Source: an uncultured Bacillota bacterium
GTDB taxonomy: Bacteria > Bacillota > Clostridia > Peptostreptococcales > Anaerovoracaceae
Length of the DNA stretch: 15,118 bases
Assembly (NCBI GenBank): GCA_959606705.1
Contig: CAUHLX010000022.1
Span: 1 to 15,118, forward strand
Reading direction: 5' to 3'
Shown here in pieces: positions 1 to 5,927 of this stretch; the first letter of the stretch is position 1; each line of letters starts with the position of its first letter. Both the position numbers and the translations under genes were made by a program. The notes under the pieces were generated by a model that did not search any database, was not told the DNA's origin, and saw nothing but the letters and a program-made list of their open reading frames with translations.

Positions 1-331
1 CGATGCTCTCTCCCAGCAACTCGCAGGAGTTCCCCGTAAACAGCATCACCGTTCCCTCCTCGGCGGCCTTTTTCAGCCGGGTCCCAAAGGGCCGCAGGTG
101 AGCCAGGGCCCGTTTTTGACGGCCTTCCGTCCCCGCGCCGGCGTAGATGAAATCATAGCGGGCAAAATCCACGGACCCGAAATCATCGGTGACCGTAATC
201 CCGGTGATCTGCGGTTCCAGACCTTGATCCCGCAGGTGGCGCTCCAGCCCCCGGATGTTTCCGAGCTCTCCGTAGAGGTTCAGCAAATCGTAATACAGCA
301 CCAGAATATCGATGGTTCCTCTTTCATTCAT
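1..331 (-). CDS. GatD-like glutamine amidotransferase subunit (partial, C-terminus outside window)
   Basis: The first 110 residues are visible; the C-terminal half lies beyond position 1. The N-terminus has the GatD/CobB-CobQ-type opening LYYDLLNLYGELGNIRGL (residues 12-29), and the gene follows a MurT-like gene, as gatD does in Firmicutes. In the known MurT-GatD complex, GatD hydrolyses glutamine and passes ammonia to MurT, which amidates the D-Glu of lipid II. Family members usually carry the catalytic Cys in an I-C-G-G-Y-Q-L-L-G elbow. Here the aligned stretch reads T-G-N-S-C-E-L-L-G (residues 99-107), so the nucleophile position is Gly100 and the nearest Cys is 103. The preceding GGGQD-type stretch is also changed to GAGTEG (65-70). 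The ATG at 331 is chosen because a GGGGGGAG run lies just upstream and the ATG at 366 runs into a stop after 12 codons. Family assignment is fairly secure; conventional glutaminase activity is doubtful. Confidence 0.75.
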   Translation of the reverse strand, partial: MNERGTIDILVLYYDLLNLYGELGNIRGLERHLRDQGLEPQITGITVTDDFGSVDFARYDFIYAGAGTEGRQKRALAHLRPFGTRLKKAAEEGTVMLFTGNSCELLGESI

Positions 332-362
332 TTTCCGGCTCCCCCCTTCTTCTCCTTCCTCT

Positions 363-1751
363 TCATAACGGATACACGCTCCGATGATCTACTTTGGATA
401 GAAATTTATCCTTGTCGGAAAAACAGGTGATCACGTAGATCTTTCCTACCCCATTCTCTCTGACGTCTCGCACCGCGTCCTTCACACTTTCCATTACCGA
501 AATCCGCGCCGACGGTATCTTACAGTAGGAAAGCCGCACCGCCAAATCGCTGCCATATTTTCCTGCCAACACGATTTTTTTGACGTGTTCCCTCTCCAAC
601 AATTCAAAGTTTACGTCCCACAGCCAGTAAACCTCGCTGGTAAAGTATTTGCGGCTGATTCGATCCACGATCACCACCACGGTACAGTCCTTCCTCTCCG
701 CCGCCGCCAATCGGAGGGACTGATCGTAGGAGATGGCGTTCTCATGCTTGGAAACGAGAAGGACCCCGGTTTTCTCCCCTAGGCAGAAATTGGTGATGCG
801 GCCGTTTTTCAGCGTGTAGTTATTGAGGCAAGCGGCGATCCGCCTGTCATCCACTCCTAAAAGACTGGCGACGGAATAGGCGGCCAGCACATTGTAAACA
901 AAGTAGATACTGGGAACGGCCAGATGAATCCGGCAGTCTCGGTGCGGATTCCATCCCCGCTCTGCCTGAAATCCCCCGCGTCCCGGCCGGTCGATCACCA
1001 AATCCCCGGTGGCCGGATCCGACTTCGTGACGGCAAAATCCGGTGTGGGGCGGGCCAGACCACAGCCGGGACAGTGATACTTTCCGATGTGATTATAGTG
1101 ATAATATTCATAGTCCATCGCCATTCCGCAGCGGGGACAATACTTGCCGTCGTTATAAAGGCCGGTGCTTTCTTCCGTGGAATCCGGCCTGCGTTCCACG
1201 CCGAACGCTATGAAATCTCCGTGTTCCAGTCCCAGACAGGTCAACAGCGGGTCGTCTCCGTTCAGGATCAGCTTTGTTCCTCGACTCAGGCTTTCTTTCA
1301 TGATCTGGCAGACCCACTCCGGATGACCGTTGCGAGTCAGCTGATCCCGATAGAGATTGGTGATCAGATAGTGCGTGGGCGTGAATGATCGGAAGACATG
1401 CCGAGCAAACCGCTCATCGATTTCAAAGAGGAGAATTTCACTTTTAACCTTCCCCCGCAGGCTGCAGCTGCTCAAAATCAAGGTGGCAATCCCCTCGATC
1501 TGATTCGAGCCCTTCCGATTGCAGACCACCTTCCGGCCATCGGCGCGCAGAATATGGGCGATCATCTCCACCGTGGAAGTTTTTCCGCTGCTCCCCGTCA
1601 CCGCCACCACACAGTCGGGAAGCTTCACCTTGCTTAGAATTTCCGGGTCCAGCCGCAGTGCGATCTGCCCCGGTTTGCTACTTCCCCGGCCCAGACATTT
1701 TCCCCAAAAATGCAGACACCGGCACAGCAGGATCACCAACATCGTTTTCAT
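363..1751 (-). CDS. MurT-like Mur ligase family protein (lipid II isoglutaminyl synthase subunit homologue)
   Basis: The 462-residue protein has the Mur ligase architecture of MurT: an ATP-binding P-loop TGSSGKTS (residues 52-59), the central-domain motif TNLYRDQL (131-138), an inserted four-cysteine zinc-ribbon (Cys205, 208, 227, 230) typical of MurT, and a C-terminal DUF1727-like domain with YWLWDVNFE near residue 378. In characterised systems MurT with GatD amidates D-isoglutamate in lipid II at the cytoplasmic face. The copy is divergent: where MurT proteins commonly show NPAG-type and D-V-S-W-x-W-D motifs, this one has KHENAISYDQSL and E-V-Y-W-L-W-D. The ATG at 1751 follows an AAGGGGG ribosome binding site. 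It sits 111 bp after a VanS-like kinase and about 30 bp before the GatD-like gene, so the two are probably cotranscribed. It could be a paralogue amidating another substrate; the symbol murT is withheld for that reason. Confidence 0.8.
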   Translation of the reverse strand: MKTMLVILLCRCLHFWGKCLGRGSSKPGQIALRLDPEILSKVKLPDCVVAVTGSSGKTSTVEMIAHILRADGRKVVCNRKGSNQIEGIATLILSSCSLRGKVKSEILLFEIDERFARHVFRSFTPTHYLITNLYRDQLTRNGHPEWVCQIMKESLSRGTKLILNGDDPLLTCLGLEHGDFIAFGVERRPDSTEESTGLYNDGKYCPRCGMAMDYEYYHYNHIGKYHCPGCGLARPTPDFAVTKSDPATGDLVIDRPGRGGFQAERGWNPHRDCRIHLAVPSIYFVYNVLAAYSVASLLGVDDRRIAACLNNYTLKNGRITNFCLGEKTGVLLVSKHENAISYDQSLRLAAAERKDCTVVVIVDRISRKYFTSEVYWLWDVNFELLEREHVKKIVLAGKYGSDLAVRLSYCKIPSARISVMESVKDAVRDVRENGVGKIYVITCFSDKDKFLSKVDHRSVYPL

Positions 1752-1804
1752 ACTAAAACAACCCCCTTTCTTATGATCTATTAAATCAAAAGAAAAGAGG
1801 CCGT

Positions 1805-1868
1805 ATTTTAATATTCCATAGAGTTATTCCTAAGAAAATGTGAAGGAGCCTTTAAGGTTCTCTTAAGG
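1805..1868 (-). promoter_or_regulatory. Phased direct-repeat operator and promoter in front of the murT-like gene
   Basis: Reading the minus strand, CCTTAAGAGAACCTTAAAGG (1868-1849) contains two near-identical heptamers at an 11-bp period. The phase continues as CCTTCAC and TCTTAGG, giving four degenerate repeats on one face of the helix. OmpR/PhoB-family regulators, to which the upstream VanR-like protein belongs, typically bind such arrays. A -10-like TAAAAT lies at 1810-1805 with a poor -35 (TTAGGA, 17 bp upstream), as expected for an activated promoter. The first repeat overlaps the kinase stop codon. The link to this particular regulator is inference. Confidence 0.5.
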
Positions 1869-2996
1869 CAAGACCACGGTGAAGGTGGTGATTCCATCTT
1901 TACTGGCGGCGGTAATCTCTCCGCCGTGCAGAGCGATGATCTCCTTGGCGATGGCCAGTCCCAGTCCCGCGCCCCCCGTGTTGGTGGAACGGGCGTCGTC
2001 CATTCGAAAGAACTTTTCAAAGATGGCATCCAGCTTCTGCGGGGGAATCGTTCGGCCCAGATTCTCAAAGGTGATAACCACCTGGCCATCCCTCCGTTCC
2101 CCGGTCACCGTGATAGGACTGCCGGCCTTCCCATAGGAGATGGCGTTTTTGAGAATGTTATTGAACACCCGGGCCAGCTGGTCCGGATCCCCGTCCACCG
2201 TGAGATCCTCGTCCATTTGCAGTCGGATGGTTTTCCCGTCCGGCGTCAGCAGAGGATAAAACTCCTCCGCCATCTGGAAGAACAGGTAATACAGGTCGAT
2301 CTTTTCCTTGGCCGGCTCCACGGTCCGGAGATTGTAGCGGGTGATTTCGAAAAACTCGTTGATCAGCCGTTCCAGCTGATAGGCCTTGTTCAAGGTAATG
2401 TCCAGACACTTCGCCCGCTGTTCCACGGTCATGTCCGGGACCTCTCTGATCAGACTCAGATATCCGATCACGGAGGTCAGCGGCGTCTTGATATCGTGGG
2501 CCAGGTAAACCACCAAATCGTTTTTTCTCTGTTCCGCCAGCTTGGCGTCACTCTCCCGTTTTCGCAGAACGGCCTGGCAGTAGACCAGCCGGTCCTCCAG
2601 GAACGCCAACTCCGGAGACAGGGAGATCTCCTGACGGGATTCGTCAGTGAGTTCGTTGACCCCCTCGTTCACCTTATTCAGAAGCTTTGACACATAGGAG
2701 GACACGGAAAGATAGGCCGCCGCAAAGGCCGCCGCAAACGCTCCGAACTCGGCGATCCGTATGATCGTCCCTATGTTATTTCGGATTCCATATTGATAGA
2801 TATTTTCCACCGCGTCGGTGTCCAGCAGAAAACTGTTCCGAAGAAAGAAATAGATGCTATTTCCCAGGTTCCCTCGAACCATACTGTAAAACGTGACGCA
2901 GAAAAGCCCGGTAACCACCCCGCAAATCAGCATCCGCAGGAAGATCCCTCGCTTGATCAGGGTGGAATTCACCCGTTCAGATCCTTTTCGTTTCAA
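1863..2996 (-). CDS. VanS-like sensor histidine kinase
   Basis: The 377-residue membrane sensor kinase has two predicted transmembrane helices (about residues 17-40 and 78-98) around a short, roughly 35-residue extracytoplasmic loop. A coiled linker leads to the H-box AHDIKTPLTSVIGYLSLI with the phospho-acceptor His167. The ATP-binding domain follows, with N-box NNILKNAISYG (279-289) and G-box GGAGLGLAIA (341-350). The H-box and overall length match the VanS group. It would phosphorylate the regulator encoded directly upstream, whose reading frame it overlaps by 20 bases if the TTG at 2996 is used. A GTG at 2972 (codon 9), preceded by AAAGG, would remove the overlap and is an equally good start. 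The signal is unknown; the short sensor loop suggests membrane or envelope stress rather than a large ligand. Confidence 0.85.
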   Translation of the reverse strand: MKRKGSERVNSTLIKRGIFLRMLICGVVTGLFCVTFYSMVRGNLGNSIYFFLRNSFLLDTDAVENIYQYGIRNNIGTIIRIAEFGAFAAAFAAAYLSVSSYVSKLLNKVNEGVNELTDESRQEISLSPELAFLEDRLVYCQAVLRKRESDAKLAEQRKNDLVVYLAHDIKTPLTSVIGYLSLIREVPDMTVEQRAKCLDITLNKAYQLERLINEFFEITRYNLRTVEPAKEKIDLYYLFFQMAEEFYPLLTPDGKTIRLQMDEDLTVDGDPDQLARVFNNILKNAISYGKAGSPITVTGERRDGQVVITFENLGRTIPPQKLDAIFEKFFRMDDARSTNTGGAGLGLAIAKEIIALHGGEITAASKDGITTFTVVLP

Positions 2997-3696
2997 TTTG
3001 ATACCCCACTCCCCAAACCGTTTTAATAAACCGCGGCTGTTCGGCCGAATCCTTCAACTTTTCCCGCAGATGCCGAATGTGAACCGTGATCGTATTGTTG
3101 CTTTTCGTGTAATACTCATCCCCCCAAATTTGGTGAAACAGCTCCTCCGCACTGACCACGCTGCCCTTCTTTTCACAAAGAATCCGCAGAATGGCAAACT
3201 CGGTGGGCGTCAGTGACAGCTCTTCCCCGTCCAGTCTGCACCGATGGGTGGCCGTGTTCAGAGCCAGGCCGCCGATCTCGATCACCTCCGCTGCCGCCTC
3301 CGCCGGAGAATTGTAACGCCGATAACGCCGCAGCTGCGCTTTCACCCGCGCTACCAGCTCCATGGGCCGAAAGGGCTTGGTGATGTAGTCATCCGCGCCC
3401 AGCATCAGCCCATTGATTTTGTCCACCTCCTCATCCTTGGCAGTCAGCATGATGACCGGATAGGTGTACCGCTCGCGAATTTTTCGGCAAATGGCAAACC
3501 CGTCCGTCTCCGGCAGCATCACATCCAGAATCGCCAAGTCCATCTCCTCACGTCCAATACATTCCAACGCCGAACGCGCTTCGTAAAATTTAAACACCTG
3601 GTAATTCTCGTTCCTCAGATAAACCTCGACCAGATCGGCGATTTCCTTTTCGTCGTCCACTACGATGATTTTTCCCTCCACACCTTCACCCCCCAA
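2977..3696 (-). CDS. VanR-like OmpR-family response regulator
   Basis: The receiver domain (about residues 8-120) has the acidic pair Asp14/Asp15, phospho-acceptor Asp58 in AILDVMLP, Thr85 and Lys107. A winged-helix OmpR/PhoB DNA-binding domain follows (about 134-233), ending in the usual FIKTVWGVGYQIE. SLTPTEFAILRIL and the QIWGDEYY region resemble VanR and close relatives. The longest frame starts with TTG at 3696, but GTG at 3681 is the better start: it gives VEGKIIVVDDE, the usual receiver N-terminus, with GGGGGG seven bases upstream. It is cotranscribed with the kinase and likely binds the phased repeats at 1849-1868. It is one of the clearest calls in the window. Confidence 0.9.
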   Translation of the reverse strand: MGGEGVEGKIIVVDDEKEIADLVEVYLRNENYQVFKFYEARSALECIGREEMDLAILDVMLPETDGFAICRKIRERYTYPVIMLTAKDEEVDKINGLMLGADDYITKPFRPMELVARVKAQLRRYRRYNSPAEAAAEVIEIGGLALNTATHRCRLDGEELSLTPTEFAILRILCEKKGSVVSAEELFHQIWGDEYYTKSNNTITVHIRHLREKLKDSAEQPRFIKTVWGVGYQIETKRI

Positions 3697-3746
3697 ATTT
3701 ACTGCGAAGCGCTCTTCTCGACCGCTTTCGTCTTTCCTCGCCTCCT

Positions 3747-3775
3747 ATCATATGATATTTTGTGTCCGTCTTCAA
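3747..3775 (-). promoter_or_regulatory. Sigma-A promoter for the VanRS-like pair
   Basis: On the minus strand, TTGAAG (3775-3770) and TATGAT (3752-3747) are separated by exactly 17 bp. The -10 lies in a perfect 12-bp palindrome TATCATATGATA (3746-3757), which could also be a regulator site. The start of transcription would fall about 60 bases before the GTG start of the regulator. Confidence 0.65.
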
Positions 3776-3819
3776 TTTTTTTCTGTGCCAGAGGCTCGAT
3801 TCTTATCCCGCAGTCCCTC

Positions 3820-3854
3820 TTGACACTCTCGCTCTCGTCGTATTAAAGTATAAT
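3820..3854 (+). promoter_or_regulatory. Possible promoter for the flavoprotein gene
   Basis: A perfect TTGACA (3820-3825) and a perfect TATAAT (3849-3854) are both present, but 23 bp apart, too far to work as a pair. TTGACA with TATTAA (3841-3846, 15-bp spacer), or TATAAT alone, may act. It is the only promoter-like sequence before the gene; the exact elements are uncertain. Confidence 0.4.
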
Positions 3855-3905
3855 CCGAAGCTCCGGAAGAAGAGCCAACCCACAAAAAAACGGAGGAATC
3901 ATACC

Positions 3906-5348
3906 ATGATCTACGATATCGCCATCATCGGAGCCGGAGCCGCGGGGCTCTTCGCCGGAGCCAGTCTGAAAGCAGAGCGCCCGAGCGCTCAGCCTTTTCA
4001 CCACAGCAGCTCCGGAGTTCCAGGAGTTCCATCCTGCCGTCCCTTCCGAGCCGTGATCATCGACCACAATCAAACCGCCGGAAGAAAGCTGCTTCTGGCC
4101 GGCGGCGGTCAATGCAACCTGACACACGGGGGGACGATCAAAGACTTCCTCAACCATTACGGCACCCAGGGTCCCCGCCTGCGCCCCGTCTTGTTCCCCT
4201 ATTCCAATCAGGCGGTCCTGGCATTTTTCGAAGACCATGGTGTCCCGACCACGGAACGGGAAGACGGCAAGGTCTTTCCCCGCTCTTTACAAGGAAAGGA
4301 TGTGCTGACGGCCCTCCTTCGTGCCTGTCGGGAAAACGGAGTGGAATTTCAATATTCCACTCAGGTGGCGGGTCTGCGCGCTCCCGGCGGTTCGGGCCGC
4401 GTTCCCCTGATTGACGACTGCTGGACGCTGTCTTTAACAGACGGTTCGGGACAAGCTCCCCACACCCTCAAAGCTCGGTGCGTCCTGATCGCCACCGGCG
4501 GCTGCTCCTATGCACAAACCGGCTCCGATGGCAGTCTGTTTCCCCTGCTGGCAGAGTTGGGCGTGCCTCTGGTCCGGCGCCGTCCCGCCCTGGTCCCCTT
4601 ATTCGTACGAAATTATCCCTTTGCGGAGCTCAGCGGCATCTCTTTTCCAAACGCCAGGCTCACTCTGCGAAGTCCGGCTCCCGGGCAAGGCGAGCGCGGC
4701 CCTTCCTTCGAATCCCAAGGGCCGGTCCTGCTGACTCACTCCTGTTTTTCCGGCCCGGCAATCCTCAGTCTATCACGATACGTGAACCCCGGAGACCAGT
4801 TGGAAATTCGTTGGAATGCCGCACTTAGTGAAGAACAAATCATTCGCTGGCTCACTCCCACCGCAGGGAAGCCCGGTGAAACTCCCCCCGCCGGCGGAAA
4901 CGGCGGCAGAAGCGGAGGAGGCGCTGGGGGTGGTGGAGGCGGTAAACGTCTGGCCTCTCTGCTGGCAGAACGATGTGAATTGCCCAAGCGTTTCGTGGAG
5001 CAGCTCTGTGCGGCAGCAGGCGTTGCCCCGGATAAGAAAACGGACCAGCTTTCTAAAAAAGAAAGGCGGTCCATTGTGCAAAAGCTGCTGCGAGATCCCT
5101 ATTTCGTCAGCGATACCGCCGGCTTCCCCGCCGCCATGGTTACGGCAGGGGGAGTCGCTCTGGACGCGGTCGATCTAAAAACCATGGCCTCCGAAACACA
5201 CCCGCGGCTGTATTTTGCAGGAGAGGTTTTGGACGTTGACGGTGACACCGGAGGGTACAACCTGCAATTCGCCTTTTCCTCCGGACGGCTGGCCGCGCAA
5301 TCAGCCTGCGCCGCGATTTCCACCGCCGTGGCAGGCGCTTCCACATGA
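3906..5348 (+). CDS. NAD(P)/FAD-dependent oxidoreductase, BaiN/HI0933 family
   Basis: The 480-residue flavoprotein opens with an FAD-binding Rossmann motif IIGAGAAG (residues 7-14). It has the family signature GRKLLLAGGGQCNLTHGG, a second dinucleotide-type motif CVLIATGGCSYAQTGSDG, and the C-terminal signature TAGGV followed by LYFAGEVLDVDGDTGGYNLQFAFSSG. Members are cytoplasmic oxidoreductases annotated as BaiN-like or aminoacetone-oxidase-like; the substrate here cannot be read from sequence. ATG 3906 is chosen because CGGAGG lies nine bases upstream and the Rossmann strand begins at once; the frame is open further upstream but has no ribosome binding site. Two oddities are a Ser/Pro-rich insertion (about residues 25-50) between the first two Rossmann elements, and a glycine-rich low-complexity stretch at about 325-348. 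It is transcribed convergently with the corrinoid operon and faces the gene-less riboswitch. Confidence 0.85.
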   Translation: MIYDIAIIGAGAAGLFAGASLKAERPSAQPFHHSSSGVPGVPSCRPFRAVIIDHNQTAGRKLLLAGGGQCNLTHGGTIKDFLNHYGTQGPRLRPVLFPYSNQAVLAFFEDHGVPTTEREDGKVFPRSLQGKDVLTALLRACRENGVEFQYSTQVAGLRAPGGSGRVPLIDDCWTLSLTDGSGQAPHTLKARCVLIATGGCSYAQTGSDGSLFPLLAELGVPLVRRRPALVPLFVRNYPFAELSGISFPNARLTLRSPAPGQGERGPSFESQGPVLLTHSCFSGPAILSLSRYVNPGDQLEIRWNAALSEEQIIRWLTPTAGKPGETPPAGGNGGRSGGGAGGGGGGKRLASLLAERCELPKRFVEQLCAAAGVAPDKKTDQLSKKERRSIVQKLLRDPYFVSDTAGFPAAMVTAGGVALDAVDLKTMASETHPRLYFAGEVLDVDGDTGGYNLQFAFSSGRLAAQSACAAISTAVAGAST

Positions 5349-5514
5349 CAGCTGCCACCGTTCCATGACAGCCGCCGCATTTTGTGCAAAAAAGGAGAGG
5401 GATACGGAAAGAGGCGTTTGCACGTCCCGTCCGCATCCCCGGATGAAAAGCTTTGTAAAAGTAAGCTTGTGATAGTCTCACGCTGCCGTCCCGCCTCGTT
5501 TTTGAGGGATGAAC
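5349..5514. other. Intergenic stretch between flavoprotein gene and terminator
   Basis: No convincing gene was found on either strand. The sequence CATGACAGC is repeated 21 bp apart around the stop codon of the flavoprotein gene, and an AAGCTT pair nearby can form a weak hairpin. On the minus strand this is where read-through from the riboswitch at 5612-5804 would go. Confidence 0.4.
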
Positions 5515-5552
5515 TCAAAACAAAACGGACTATGGCAAACGCCACAGTCCGT
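5515..5552 (-). terminator. Intrinsic terminator of the gene-less riboswitch
   Basis: On the minus strand a 12-bp stem (ACGGACT at the outer end, one G-T wobble) closes a GTTT loop at 5525-5552 and is followed by TTTGTTTTG. It lies about 60 bases after the aptamer, the usual place for an expression-platform terminator. On the plus strand the stem is followed only by ATTTA, so it would be a weak terminator for the flavoprotein gene. Confidence 0.8.
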
Positions 5553-5611
5553 ATTTACTGCACTATCATGAAATTCCGCCGCATCACCAATCAACCCGTT
5601 GGTGCGACGAT

Positions 5612-5804
5612 CACTTTATGCAGGTCTTCTGGCTTGCGCATTCACATTCTTCTCTCCTTCCCGAAGGCCTGACCTTCAGTGGATCTGAGAAAAACTACAC
5701 GCTCACAGCGGCGGGACCGCGCAGGATTCGAACCTGCTTCCCTCTTAGCTGCACATCCCCTTTTTCCAATGAAGAAAAGCGGCGGATGAGCAGAACATAA
5801 AATG
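5612..5804 (-). ncRNA. Cobalamin riboswitch aptamer without a downstream gene
   Basis: The minus strand carries the conserved cobalamin-riboswitch core: GGGAAGCAGGT, AATCCTGC, GGTCCCGCCGCTGTGA, CCACTG, GGGAAGG, and the B12 box AAGCCAGAAGACCTGC. A 9-bp P1 helix closes it: CATTTTATG (5804-5796) pairs with CATAAAGTG (5620-5612), with one G-U pair. The 5' arm can instead fold into the hairpin AGAACATTTTATGTTCT, which would compete with P1. Promoter (5854-5882) and terminator (5515-5552) are both intact. No minus-strand gene follows; the next sequence in that direction is antisense to the flavoprotein gene. The aptamer call is strong; what it controls is unknown. Confidence 0.92.
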
Positions 5805-5853
5805 TTCTTATTTGGTTGTTTTGTCTCCGGAATGATTCCCTTGAGACACTATC

Positions 5854-5882
5854 ATCATATCAGCTGCCATTCCGCACGTCAA
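5854..5882 (-). promoter_or_regulatory. Sigma-A promoter of the gene-less riboswitch
   Basis: TTGACG (5882-5877), a 17-bp spacer and TATGAT (5859-5854) with an extended -10 TGA just upstream. It starts 45 bases after the stop codon of the BtuF-like gene, and no intrinsic terminator separates them. The promoter resembles the one before the second riboswitch at 10778-10806 (same -35, same TGATATG). Confidence 0.75.
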
Positions 5883-5927
5883 GGGGAAATCCCCAAGAAT
5901 TTCGTGCATTTTCACAGTCTTCTCAGA

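Noticed and set aside
1926..2690. Long plus-strand frame of 254 codons.
   Set aside because: Antisense to the histidine kinase, whose H, N and G boxes are unambiguous; it has no ribosome binding site or recognisable motif.
5099..5545. Minus-strand frame that could be the missing gene of the orphan riboswitch.
   Set aside because: It begins inside the terminator stem, has no ribosome binding site, and is mostly the antisense of the flavoprotein C-terminus; the product has no family features.
5715..5745. tRNA T-arm look-alike (GCAGGTTCGAATCCTGC on the minus strand).
   Set aside because: No acceptor stem, D-arm or anticodon arm around it; it is part of the conserved cobalamin riboswitch core.
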